From positions 1-64,000 of the forward strand of contig QWII01000030.1 of the NCBI GenBank assembly GCA_021405325.1: 64,000 nt of DNA. The letters are read 5' to 3'. This DNA comes from Caldilinea sp. CFX5. Its GTDB lineage: Bacteria > Chloroflexota > Anaerolineae > Caldilineales > Caldilineaceae. Positions 1 through 7,944 of this stretch are shown here, in pieces (positions within the stretch are counted from its first letter, which is position 1; every line of letters starts with the position of its first letter). The position numbers and the translations under genes are program-made. The notes under the pieces are model-generated. The model was not told the origin of the DNA. It saw only the letters and a program-made list of their open reading frames with translations, and made no database searches.

Positions 1-1013
1 TCGTCGGTCAGGTCGGGCGCATACCCTTTAACAATGACCTGCCGCACCAAATCTGGGGCAACTGTGTCCGGCAGCAAGATCAGGCCCAAGTCACGCCAGG
101 CGGCGCCGCTACGGCGAAATTGTGCCGCCACTTCTGCCAATGCCGGTTTGTTCAAGATGAGAGCCGCTTCTTCCAGAAAGGTGGCATACAGGGGGCGATC
201 CGCCTCACCATTGATGCCGACTATCCCCAAGCGACTAAAGGTCGAAGTCAAGCCGGCATAGAGTTTCACTCCGGCTGGAAACTCCTTTTCCCAACTCATG
301 CGCTGCTTGGGCTTGGTCAAGAGATCGGCCCAATGTTGAAAGGCTTGCAAGCCAAAGTTATGAGCCGCTCCTTTGGGCGGTTTCTCGGTGTAGAGGTTGA
401 TGCAATCCCAAATCCCGGCCGTGACAGCAGCGGGCAATTTCTCCGGATCGGGCAGGTCCAAAGCAAGAATGCGATATTTATCTTGTTTCACCCGACCACG
501 TGCCGTGGCAAGTTGACCAGTGGTGATGGTCAGCGGCACATTGGCGCGATCAGCAATCCAGACTTGATCGGCAGCCTCATCGTAACCATAGACAAGAATG
601 GGGTACATCAGCCACATACCGCCTTCAGCGGGCAACACATGATAGGGCAGGCTCCACATATCCGCCCAGACAATCGCCGGCAGACCATCGGTCAACGTTT
701 CTACAAGGTTGCTCACCCCCTTTTCCGGCTTGCTGGTCTGCAACACCTCTTGTACCACGCCCAAACGCGCCAGTATGGTGTCAAGCGGGTCAAAGGTCGT
801 GCGTGTCAACAAAGCGACATGGGGGTCATGCCCTTCATAGGCAAAGGTAAAATAGCCCAGGACGATGCCGCCGCTAATGCCGAGGAAGAGCGCTTCGCTA
901 TAGGGTTGGCCGGTGTGGGGCGCTTTGACGCCGCGGTAGGCAAAGTAATTGTGCAGCGTACCCGTTTCCCAGTGGCGACCAGCGAAATGATGGTAGTTGG
1001 ATAAGATTGGCAT
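1..1013 (-). CDS. BtrH N-terminal / DUF4872-like protein, 3' end outside window
   Basis: The frame starts at an ATG at 1013 behind AGGAGAGGAG and stays open for 337 codons to the window edge, so the C-terminus is missing. The early residues (SNYHHFAGRHWETGTLHNY, then GISGGIVLGYF and GHDPHVALLTR) fit my recollection of the BtrH N-terminal domain, and the later part fits DUF4872. BtrH in butirosin synthesis is an acyltransferase that receives its acyl group from a carrier protein. Several relatives have a cysteine where W stands in HWETG, so catalysis here is uncertain. The gene is divergent from a phosphopantetheinyl transferase, which would make sense if it uses a carrier protein. The family call is from memory of motifs, not a search. 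Confidence 0.7.
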   Translation of the reverse strand, partial: MPILSNYHHFAGRHWETGTLHNYFAYRGVKAPHTGQPYSEALFLGISGGIVLGYFTFAYEGHDPHVALLTRTTFDPLDTILARLGVVQEVLQTSKPEKGVSNLVETLTDGLPAIVWADMWSLPYHVLPAEGGMWLMYPILVYGYDEAADQVWIADRANVPLTITTGQLATARGRVKQDKYRILALDLPDPEKLPAAVTAGIWDCINLYTEKPPKGAAHNFGLQAFQHWADLLTKPKQRMSWEKEFPAGVKLYAGLTSTFSRLGIVGINGEADRPLYATFLEEAALILNKPALAEVAAQFRRSGAAWRDLGLILLPDTVAPDLVRQVIVKGYAPDLTD

Positions 1014-1244
1014 ACCGTTACTCCTCTCCTACGAATCTGCTAGGCAGATCCTTATCGAAGACAGTCGAATTAGATTGCTATGGCTATTGTAGCAGGGAAA
1101 GGGCAGGTTGTGGGGAAAGAGAGACATACGATACAAATTTCCAATCTATTGTATACCAGCATAGCGAAAGTAATGGTTTCGTGCTGCAGAGTGCGCGGAA
1201 ATACACCCTTACCACGCGTGTTACAGGCAGGGCTACAAACGGTG

Positions 1245-1253
1245 TGTTATAAT
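1245..1253 (+). promoter_or_regulatory. Extended -10 promoter for the phosphopantetheinyl transferase
   Basis: TGTTATAAT is an extended -10 element (TG, one base, TATAAT) with the hexamer at 1248-1253. The -35 region about 17 bases upstream is poor, which extended -10 promoters tolerate. It would start transcription near 1260, some 45 bases before the start codon at 1305. Confidence 0.45.
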
Positions 1254-1304
1254 TGAGGAGATGAACAGCCTTACGCCCAAAGCCCGAAGGAAGATGGGGA
1301 AGCG

Positions 1305-2048
1305 ATGACTTTACCTTGGCCTTTTCGTACCTCCCGTAACGTACACAACTTTGCACTCGGTGACGATGACGTCCAGGTTTGGCAGGTAAGGTTGGAACAA
1401 GACGCAACCACCCTTGCCCACTTGCACGAGTTGCTCAACGCCGAGGAGCAGCAACGGGCAGCCCGCTTCTACTTTCCGGCTGACCAGCGCCGTTACACGG
1501 TCGGGCGCGGGGTTTTGCGTCTGCTGCTGGGCCGCTATATGCATGTAGCGCCGACGCATGTGGCTTTTGTCTACAACCCTTACGGCAAACCGGAACTGGC
1601 GCCGCTCAACGGGGCGCCGCCCCTGCACTTCAACCTCTCGCACAGCGGGGAGATGGCGCTCTATGCCTTCGCCCGGCAGCGCCCGCTGGGCATCGACATC
1701 GAACGGATGAAACCCGACCTCGCCTGGCGTGACCTGGCGCGCCAGATCTTTTCACCCTATGAACAACAGGTGTTGGCAACATTACCAGTGATAGAACAAC
1801 TGCCGGCTTTCTATCGCGGCTGGACACGTAAAGAAGCCTACATCAAAGCGCGGGGCATGGGATTGTCCCTGGCGCTCGACCAATTTGATGTAACGCTGCA
1901 GGCTAATCTCCCCGCTCAGTTACTCGCTACTCGTGATAACCCTCAGGAAGCTACCCGCTGGACTCTGTGCGATCTGCCTTGCCCAACCGGCTATGCGGCG
2001 GCGTTGGTGGTAGCCGGTTACGGCTGGCACACAACCATTTGCCACTAA
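1305..2048 (+). CDS. 4'-phosphopantetheinyl transferase (Sfp type)
   Basis: This enzyme would move the phosphopantetheine arm of coenzyme A onto a serine of acyl or peptidyl carrier proteins, turning apo into holo carriers in the cytoplasm. At 247 residues it has the normal length of the two-lobed Sfp family. Visible motifs are NPYGKPEL (91-98), HFNLSHSG (108-115), GIDIERM (129-135) with the metal ligands D131 and E133, and WTRKEAYIKARG (173-184) with E177. These are the family signatures in the right order and spacing. It is divergent from the BtrH-like gene, with 291 bases between the starts. No carrier protein or synthase gene is visible in the window, so its target is unknown. Confidence 0.93.
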   Translation: MTLPWPFRTSRNVHNFALGDDDVQVWQVRLEQDATTLAHLHELLNAEEQQRAARFYFPADQRRYTVGRGVLRLLLGRYMHVAPTHVAFVYNPYGKPELAPLNGAPPLHFNLSHSGEMALYAFARQRPLGIDIERMKPDLAWRDLARQIFSPYEQQVLATLPVIEQLPAFYRGWTRKEAYIKARGMGLSLALDQFDVTLQANLPAQLLATRDNPQEATRWTLCDLPCPTGYAAALVVAGYGWHTTICH

Positions 2049-2068
2049 CAAAACAAGCGATAAAACGA

Positions 2069-2114
2069 TTCAGCGCCAAGGGTTTTCCTGTCTGCTTGGC
2101 GTCTTGGCGCTGAA
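2069..2114. repeat. Inverted repeat after the phosphopantetheinyl transferase
   Basis: TTCAGCGCCAAG (2069-2080) pairs with CTTGGCGCTGAA (2103-2114). It begins 21 bases after the stop codon at 2048. No T run follows on the plus strand, so a terminator role is only likely. Confidence 0.6.
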
Positions 2115-2169
2115 AAATTATTCACCCTAGGGTTGGGTTGTCGCTGCGAAGATTTGCTGGAGAAAAAAC

Positions 2170-2237
2170 ATCCGGTGAATGTATTTGCAGTTCCCCCGAA
2201 GCGGTTATTAGCCGCACTGCAAATACATTCACCGGAT
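2170..2237. repeat. 22-bp perfect inverted repeat
   Basis: Arms at 2170-2191 and 2216-2237 are perfectly complementary over 22 bases (ATCCGGTGAATG at the outside), with a 24-base centre that holds a smaller GCGG/CCGC stem. It is one of three hairpins in the 473-base gap 2049-2521, which has no gene I can support. Confidence 0.85.
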
Positions 2238-2307
2238 AACCAGTATTATAAACAGTGTTTTCCAACTGCGCAAATTCCAGTCCCGACGAAATGCAATTGA
2301 ATCAGTC

Positions 2308-2342
2308 GGTTCGTTGGTTTCGACAAGCTCAACCAACGAACC
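2308..2342. repeat. Invariant-loop palindrome, copy A
   Basis: A 12-bp stem GGTTCGTTGGTT (2308-2319) and its complement (2331-2342) enclose the 11-nt loop TCGACAAGCTC. The loop recurs in four other intergenic palindromes of this window whose stems differ. Confidence 0.85.
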
Positions 2343-2521
2343 AACTCCTGACATTTTATTTCTCAACCCCGCTTACCCTGCGAAAAAGAGGAGAGCGAAC
2401 ATCCTTTCGCCTTGTACCTTTTTTATACATCTCTTGTATACCACGACCTATCATGCTTGTTGGTGCGCTTTGTTATGCTACAACAGGCAATGCACCCGGT
2501 TGGCCCAAGGAGTGAGAACGA

Positions 2522-3124
2522 ATGGTGGTGGTTATTCGCGACAAACAGGAACTGAAAGAAGTCGATGGCGTCTTAACCACGGCAGCAGCAATGGCAAATG
2601 CGCTGGAATATTATTTGATTGAAGGCAATCTCTATCGGGTCGTCATAGTACGACGCGCCCACGGTTTTGAGCGGGTGACCATGTCGATGGGCGAACTGCT
2701 CACGATCCTCAATACGCTTCAAGCCCAGCGCTCGCGCATGACTGCCGAACAAAATCGCCAGCTTGACGCCATCTTGCATACCGTAGGTTGTGTGCAAACC
2801 CACTTTGGTTCCCACTTTCAGGAGATGATGGTCTACGAGATCATGGCGCGGCTCAATCGCATCAACTGGTTTTTGCACGATTGCGAAAAGGGCAAAGCGG
2901 GCTACGTTGACAACTTCCCGGCAGAAATGCGCAATCGCCAACGCATTGAAGAACTGGTCAAAGCGCTCGGTCGCGAGATGGGGACTGATGTCGCCACGCG
3001 CATTGAACGGATCGACAAACGGCTGCGTCAAATCACCCAACGCGCCGACTTCATCTGGCCCGCTGAAACCCAAAGCATCTACCCCGAAGACCCCTACTGG
3101 TATCTCTACTCTTTACCCGTGTAA
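2522..3124 (+). CDS. Conserved-looking protein of unknown function
   Basis: A 200-residue soluble protein starting at ATG 2522 behind AAGGAG at a 9-base spacing. I do not recognise the family. There is no signal peptide or membrane segment. The composition is rich in charged helices (for example RMTAEQNRQLDAIL and RNRQRIEELVKALGREMG), and the C-terminus is aromatic (PEDPYWYLYSLPV). A helical, possibly coiled-coil fold is likely. It stands alone: the next gene is convergent, and the spacer between them holds an invariant-loop palindrome. The strong ribosome binding site and normal codon use argue that it is real. Confidence 0.75.
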   Translation: MVVVIRDKQELKEVDGVLTTAAAMANALEYYLIEGNLYRVVIVRRAHGFERVTMSMGELLTILNTLQAQRSRMTAEQNRQLDAILHTVGCVQTHFGSHFQEMMVYEIMARLNRINWFLHDCEKGKAGYVDNFPAEMRNRQRIEELVKALGREMGTDVATRIERIDKRLRQITQRADFIWPAETQSIYPEDPYWYLYSLPV

Positions 3125-3132
3125 ATGTGTAT

Positions 3133-3185
3133 TGGTTGGTGAGTTCGTTGGTTGAGCTTGTCGAAACCAACGAACTCACCAACCA
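3133..3185. repeat. Invariant-loop palindrome, copy B
   Basis: A 21-bp perfect stem (3133-3153 and 3165-3185) encloses GAGCTTGTCGA, the reverse complement of the TCGACAAGCTC loop. It fills the gap between convergent genes ending at 3124 and 3191, a position that suits a bidirectional terminator. Confidence 0.9.
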
Positions 3186-3190
3186 CTCAT

Positions 3191-4963
3191 CTACAACGGC
3201 CAGAAAAACAACAGTAGCGGAATCGCCGTCACGATCACCAGTAACTCAATCGGTAAACCCACACGCGCATAATCGCTAAATTTATAGCCACCCGGCCCCA
3301 TAACCAGTGTATTCGACTGGTGACCAATCGGCGTGAGAAAATCACACGAGACGCCAACCGCCGCCGCCATGAGAAAGGCGTCGGGCGAAACCTGTAACCC
3401 CTGGGCAATGCTGACGGCGATCGGCGCCATGAGCAACGCCGCCGCCGCATTGTTGACCAACGGTGTCAGAATCATACTGCCTACCAACACGACACCCAAC
3501 GCCACAACCGGCGGCGCATTGCCGGCCACACCCAACAACTGACCGGCAATCCAGTCGGCGCCCCCCGTGCGTTCCAGTGCGTCGGCTACGGGAATCATTG
3601 CCCCCAACAAGATGAGAATCGGCCATTCAATGCTGTCGTAGGCGTCGCGCAGGGAGATCAGTCCCGTGAGAATCATGGCGACAGCGGCCGTGACAATAGC
3701 GACCGGCAACGCAATCACCCCTGTTGCCGTTGCAATGATCGCCGCCGCAAAGAGGCCGACGGCCAGGACAATGCGCCGTGTCTGTCCAATGCGCAGATTG
3801 CGTTCGGCCAAGGGTAGACAGTCGAGCGCTGCCATTGTTTCATAAAGCCCCTCATTCGGTCCCTGGAGCAATAGCACATCACCGGCCTCAAAACGCACAT
3901 TGCGGATACGCTGGCGCAGGGAAGCGCCCCGGCGCGCCACGGCCAACACATTGACATTGTGCTGTTGCCGTAGCCGTAGATCGCGCACGGTGCGCCCGAT
4001 CAGCGGCGACTGGGGCGTCACCACCGCTTCCAATATGTTGATCTCATCGGTCGCCGCCGTCAGTTCGCCCAATGATTCATTGCCCACCAACTCAAAGCCG
4101 GTTGCATTCAACAGCGTTTTGAGCAGATCCGTATCGGCCCGCACCAGCAAAATATCATTCTCTTGCAGCACGGTGTAACCCGTTGAGCCAAAGAATTGCC
4201 GCTTGTCGCGCTCCAACCCCATGACAATTACGTCGCCGTCGGCAAAGGCGGCAATCTCGCGCAAGCGTTGCCCGTTGAGCGGTGAACCCGCCGGCACTCG
4301 CACTTCAGTCAGGTAATCCTTGATCTGAAAAAGCGCCTCGCGAGATGTTTGCCCCTTGCGCTCCGGCACGAGGCGCCAGCCGACCAGCGCCAGGTAGAGA
4401 ATATTGACGACGATCACACCGAACCCGACCGGGGTAAAGGCAAACATGCCAAAAGAACCGGCGCCTGTCTCTGCCCGATAGGTGGCAATAATAATGTTGG
4501 GCGGCGTACCGATCAAGGTCAACATCCCGCCCAGCAGGGAACTATAGGCCAGCGGCATGAGCAACAAAGAAGGCGAACGGCCCGCTTTGCGCGCCATCTG
4601 AATACCCAGTGGCAGCAAGAGCGCCGTGGCAGCCACATTGTTCATCACGGCGGAGCAGAGGGCCGTGACGGCGCTTAAGGCGCCAACCTGGATCGTTGGC
4701 CGGTTGCCAATACGCATCATTCGGCGCGCTAAGAGGTCGATCGCGCCCGAATTGATCAGGGCGCGACTGATCACCAGTACGCCGGCCACCGTAACCACCG
4801 CCGGATGACCAAAGCCCAAAAAGGCTTCATCCGCCGGCACAATGCCAGCTAGGGTGACAGCCAGCAGCGCGGCAAGCGCGACCAGATCGTACCGCCACCG
4901 TTCCCAGATAAATAAGACCAGGGCCACGCCCAGGATCAACGCCACCAGCAGTTGGTCACTCAT
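3191..4963 (-). CDS. SLC13/DASS-type anion permease with central RCK_C domains
   Basis: A 590-residue integral membrane protein of the SLC13 (divalent anion:sodium symporter) type. Two hydrophobic halves surround a soluble middle (roughly residues 205-400) that reads as two TrkA-C/RCK_C domains, with VRVPAGSPLNGQRLREI and later TPQSPLIGRTVRDLRLRQQ. The N-terminal half has SAVMNNVAATALLLPLG followed by GTPPNIII. The C-terminal half repeats this as PLVNNAAAALLMAPIAVS followed by PIGHQSNTLV. These repeats normally form the substrate and sodium sites. Relatives move sulfate or dicarboxylates, and the substrate here cannot be told. It is transcribed alone on the minus strand. Confidence 0.9.
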   Translation of the reverse strand: MSDQLLVALILGVALVLFIWERWRYDLVALAALLAVTLAGIVPADEAFLGFGHPAVVTVAGVLVISRALINSGAIDLLARRMMRIGNRPTIQVGALSAVTALCSAVMNNVAATALLLPLGIQMARKAGRSPSLLLMPLAYSSLLGGMLTLIGTPPNIIIATYRAETGAGSFGMFAFTPVGFGVIVVNILYLALVGWRLVPERKGQTSREALFQIKDYLTEVRVPAGSPLNGQRLREIAAFADGDVIVMGLERDKRQFFGSTGYTVLQENDILLVRADTDLLKTLLNATGFELVGNESLGELTAATDEINILEAVVTPQSPLIGRTVRDLRLRQQHNVNVLAVARRGASLRQRIRNVRFEAGDVLLLQGPNEGLYETMAALDCLPLAERNLRIGQTRRIVLAVGLFAAAIIATATGVIALPVAIVTAAVAMILTGLISLRDAYDSIEWPILILLGAMIPVADALERTGGADWIAGQLLGVAGNAPPVVALGVVLVGSMILTPLVNNAAAALLMAPIAVSIAQGLQVSPDAFLMAAAVGVSCDFLTPIGHQSNTLVMGPGGYKFSDYARVGLPIELLVIVTAIPLLLFFWPL

Positions 4964-4982
4964 AGAATTTTGCGCTTTCCAT

Positions 4983-5019
4983 AAAGAAGTCCGACTTTTG
5001 CCAAAAGTCGGACTTCTTT
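4983..5019 (-). terminator. Hairpin with 17-bp stem and 3-nt loop
   Basis: AAAGAAGTCCGACTTTT (4983-4999) and its perfect complement (5003-5019) enclose GCC. It lies between the stop of the DUF2383-type gene (5047) and the start of the SLC13 gene (4963), both on the minus strand, so it most likely ends the former transcript. Confidence 0.65.
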
Positions 5020-5046
5020 GGTCATACCATTATGCATAGAATCGGT

Positions 5047-5571
5047 TTATCGCGCGGCCTGTTCGAGGGCGCCACGCAAGGTTCTTACATAGTCATAAGC
5101 ATCACGGATCAGGGTAAACTGGCGGCGCAGCAGATCTAGGATGCCCTCGTTGGTCGTTTTACCCATTACATCTTGGTAGGCGGCCAGGATCAACCCATCC
5201 ACCCGCTCACAATCAGCGAGGATTGCCGCATCGCCGGCAGCCAGCAACGCTTCCAGATTGAGCCACCCTTGGTGAAACAGCCCAGGCAGGGTGCCGGCTT
5301 TGCTGACCGTATGCCCAGTGGCGCGCAGCAATTGGGTCAATTCATCGGCATTCTGCTTCCGCTCTTGGGCATATTGATGGAAACGCGCGGCATATTCTTT
5401 GTTGCGCAGCCCATCTACCGCGGTCTGATACCCAATCTGACTATCCAGATTCAATTGCAACAGATCGTTCAAGAGTGCTGCTTCCTGTGGATCTACGGTC
5501 ACATCCTTCGCCGTCCTTGGCGCTGCAGTTGCGCCCGTTACTTGCGGCGTGGTTGTTACTATGGTTGCCAT
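5047..5571 (-). CDS. DUF2383/PA2169-type four-helix-bundle protein
   Basis: A 174-residue helical protein that fits the PA2169 (DUF2383) ferritin-like family: EAALLNDLLQLNLDSQIGYQTA, then a helix with QYAQERKQNADELTQLL, then GLFHQGWLNLEALLAAGD and a last helix with CERVDGLILAAYQDVM. Family members are stress-associated and their chemistry is unknown. Two ATGs compete: 5577 sits only three bases from AAGGAG, while 5571 has a nine-base spacing and is preferred. A second gene at 7945 has a related N-terminal part, so the two may act in the same stress response. Confidence 0.75.
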   Translation of the reverse strand: MATIVTTTPQVTGATAAPRTAKDVTVDPQEAALLNDLLQLNLDSQIGYQTAVDGLRNKEYAARFHQYAQERKQNADELTQLLRATGHTVSKAGTLPGLFHQGWLNLEALLAAGDAAILADCERVDGLILAAYQDVMGKTTNEGILDLLRRQFTLIRDAYDYVRTLRGALEQAAR

Positions 5572-5577
5572 CGTCAT

Positions 5578-6008
5578 TTTCTCCTTATGCGTGTTTTCTC
5601 ATGCGGTGTCGTGTCAATATGCACCCAGCATAACCGAGAAAAGCATCACCGCCATCGGTATTGATACAGCCACTAGGTACAACGCTAGATAGAAAAGCGA
5701 TCATAACCTCACCCCTTTAACCGACTAATCGACCAGCGCCCTTCTCATAGAACAATCGTTGTAACCTCCGCCTGTGCCATTGCCTATGGTTGTTGGTTCG
5801 CCAAGAAGATAGAGTGTTCTATACGATACCAACAACGCGTGATTTTACAAGCGACCGGCGCCCAAGACCGGTCACTCATCAGAATCTGTGTTTGATAAAG
5901 ATTGCATAGACTTCGGCGTGAGCTTAGTCGAACGATTTCACAGATTTTTCTTGGCTTTAATCTGCGTAATCGTTGATGATTTACAACATCAGGAAATAGG
6001 GGAAGACA
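5578..6008. other. 431-base gap between divergent genes
   Basis: No gene is supported here. It contains small hairpins at 5789-5836 (GTTGTTGGT/ACCAACAAC) and 5852-5872 (GACCGG/CCGGTC). A minus-strand frame at 5586-5704 (39 codons, purine-rich leader GGGGTGAGG) is too short and featureless to call. Both flanking genes start at its edges, so it should hold two promoters, but I could not pick them with confidence. Confidence 0.5.
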
Positions 6009-6434
6009 ATGCGTGTCATGGTTCTCAACCAGTCAGAACAATTGCGGCAGGCGCTGCAATATGTGCTGGAACAGGGCGTTCCCGTTGAGATTGTAGGGGA
6101 AACCCAGGAAGTGCAAGGGTTGGTCCAACAGGTCGAACAGTTGCAACCCGATTGGCTCTTTCTCTTGCAAGACGAATACCACCGGGTGAGCGGCGTCCTC
6201 CAACGTTTGTTCGCCGTGCACCCTGAGCTGCGAGTGATTCTATTGAGCGGCGATGGTCAATATGTGCGCTACCAACAGGATCACAGTGGCGATACGGCGG
6301 TAGATCGCTGGCCGGAAATGACGCTCAGCGATTTTCTCTATGCCTTAAAAGAGGCTTCGCCATCGCCCGCGGCCGTCAAATCAATTGAAGATGTGGGGAA
6401 AGCCGACCCCCCCAAATTTGTCAAAGAAGAATAA
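6009..6434 (+). CDS. Degenerate response-regulator receiver-like protein
   Basis: A 141-residue protein whose first 85 residues follow a receiver-domain layout: MRVMVLNQSEQLRQALQYVL, then VEIVGETQEVQGLVQQVEQL, then PDWLFLLQDEY, then LRVILLSGDG. In a normal receiver the third strand ends in the phosphorylated aspartate (PDxxLLD). Here that position reads LLQ, and the N-terminal acidic pair is missing too (LNQSE). It is therefore probably not phosphorylated and may be a pseudo-receiver. The tail is charged and proline-rich. It starts at ATG 6009 behind GGGGAAG and precedes the baeRF-like gene on the same strand, with a long hairpin in between. Confidence 0.6.
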   Translation: MRVMVLNQSEQLRQALQYVLEQGVPVEIVGETQEVQGLVQQVEQLQPDWLFLLQDEYHRVSGVLQRLFAVHPELRVILLSGDGQYVRYQQDHSGDTAVDRWPEMTLSDFLYALKEASPSPAAVKSIEDVGKADPPKFVKEE

Positions 6435-6465
6435 TTGTTCAGCCAGGAGTTGGCCAACCTACCGT

Positions 6466-6546
6466 GAAAATAGCAGGGATTCCGCCGATTGCGCGGATGA
6501 AACCCTGAGAGAAATCTTTGGCATCGGCGGAATCCCTGTTGTTTTC
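6466..6546. repeat. 24-bp inverted repeat with two mismatches
   Basis: Arms at 6466-6489 and 6523-6546 share AGGGATTCCGCCGAT as a perfect core. It lies between the receiver-like gene and the baeRF-like gene and could form a long hairpin in a joint transcript. Confidence 0.75.
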
Positions 6547-6597
6547 AGGGCAGGGTGACCCAACTACCATTGCTACAAATAGAATGAAGGAGACCTG

Positions 6598-7824
6598 ATG
6601 ACTACCCTGGAAAAACCGTTGGTCGATAAACAGATGGATCTCTTTACCAGACAGTCGTTGTTTGCCTTAGCCGCGGAGCGGGAAGAGCCTTGCGTTTCGC
6701 TCTATATGCCCACCGAACGGCGTGGTCCCGATACCCAGCAAGGTCCCATTCGGCTCAAGAATCTCCTGGGCCAGGTGGAGGCGGAATTGGCCGCCCTCGG
6801 CCAACGAACACCGGCGATCCAGCAGTTGTTGGCGCCGGCGCAAGCATTGGTGAGCAACAATCTCTTCTGGCAATATCAGAGTGATGGTCTGGCCCTGCTG
6901 CTGGCGCCGGGAATGATGGAAAGCTACCGCCTGCCCTTGCAATTTGACGAAACCGTGGTGGTGAATGATCGCTTCTACCTGAAGCCGCTCCTGGCAATGT
7001 TGAGCAGCGATGACACCTTTTACCTCTTGGCGTTGCGACAAGGCGGTGTCCGTCTCCTGCAAGGCTCGCGCTTTAGTCTGGCCGAAATCGAACTGGGCAA
7101 AGATGTGCCGACCAGTCTGGCCGAAGCGCTCAAGTATGACGAATTTGAGACTACCCTCCGCTTTCACATTGCCTCCCGCCCCAGCACCGGCAGCAGTCGC
7201 GGCGCACCGGATCGCGGCGCCGCCATGTACCACGGCCAGGGGGGCGCCGCTGATGATGCCAATAGCAAAGAGCAGATCATCCGTTTCTTCCGCGCGCTGG
7301 ACAACGGCGTGTGTGATTTATTAACCGGCAGCCAACAACCGCCCTTGGTGCTGGCCGGCATTGACTATCTGCGTGGCCTCTACCGCCAGGTCAATCAATA
7401 CAACGCCCTGGTCGAGGAAGAGGTAATCAACGACCCGGAGGCATTGACCATGCCGGAATTGCACCAACGGGCGTGGGCGCTTGTCGAGCCGATCTTTACC
7501 CAAGCGCGCCAGGATGCATTGGATGCCTATCACCGCCTGGCCGGCTCCAGCGACGCACGCGCTGCTCGGGCCATTGACGCAATTGCACCCGCCGCTTACT
7601 TTCAGCGGGTCGATACGCTCTTGATGCCGCGCACCGCAGTGCAATGGGGCGCCTTTGATGCTGAAGCCGGCCAGGTCGAGCTGCATCCGGAGCGACAGCC
7701 AGGCGACCAAGATCTGATTGATTTCGCCGCCCTTCATACCTTGCTCAATGGGGGCGCTGTCTATTTGGTTGAACCACCGGACTTGCCCGCCGGCGTCCAA
7801 CTCGCCGCCATTTTGCGCTACTAA
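6598..7824 (+). CDS. baeRF-type (bacterial archaeo-eukaryotic release factor-like) protein
   Basis: A 408-residue soluble protein. The order EREEPCVSLYMPTERRGPD near the N-terminus, a central FYLLALRQGGVRLLQGSRF, a glycine-rich MYHGQGGAADDANSKEQI, and FFRALDNGVCDLL followed by PLVLAGIDYLRGLYRQVN fits the baeRF family (I recall family 3). These proteins share the eRF1/pelota/L7Ae-like domains. They are suspected to act in ribosome rescue or stress, but no activity is established for this branch. The start at 6598 has AAGGAG six bases upstream. Its neighbours, a receiver-like protein and a DUF2383-like membrane protein, also look stress-related. Confidence 0.75.
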   Translation: MTTLEKPLVDKQMDLFTRQSLFALAAEREEPCVSLYMPTERRGPDTQQGPIRLKNLLGQVEAELAALGQRTPAIQQLLAPAQALVSNNLFWQYQSDGLALLLAPGMMESYRLPLQFDETVVVNDRFYLKPLLAMLSSDDTFYLLALRQGGVRLLQGSRFSLAEIELGKDVPTSLAEALKYDEFETTLRFHIASRPSTGSSRGAPDRGAAMYHGQGGAADDANSKEQIIRFFRALDNGVCDLLTGSQQPPLVLAGIDYLRGLYRQVNQYNALVEEEVINDPEALTMPELHQRAWALVEPIFTQARQDALDAYHRLAGSSDARAARAIDAIAPAAYFQRVDTLLMPRTAVQWGAFDAEAGQVELHPERQPGDQDLIDFAALHTLLNGGAVYLVEPPDLPAGVQLAAILRY

Positions 7825-7842
7825 GTAAGGCATTCGCAGCTT

Positions 7843-7914
7843 GTCGGGGCGTACCCTTGCGGTCGCCCCATCTTCACCGGCAAATGTGGGGCGACCGCAA
7901 GGGTACGCCCCGAC
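7843..7914. repeat. GGGGCG-type palindrome, copy 1
   Basis: Perfect 28-bp arms (7843-7870 and 7887-7914) enclose a 16-nt loop containing ACCGGCAAAT. The stem GGGGCGTACCCTTGCGGTCG differs in one base from that of the palindrome at 10565-10634. It starts 19 bases after the baeRF gene and could be its terminator. Confidence 0.9.
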
Positions 7915-7944
7915 CTTTCAAATAACCACAGAGGGGAGACGCCT

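Noticed and set aside
120..1004. Long open frame on the plus strand across the BtrH-like gene
   Set aside because: It has no ribosome binding site and no family resemblance, and it lies opposite a minus-strand frame with clear motifs and a strong start.
5586..5704. 39-codon minus-strand frame with a GGGGTGAGG leader
   Set aside because: It has no recognisable sequence, cysteine-rich random-like composition, and a leader too close to the start codon.
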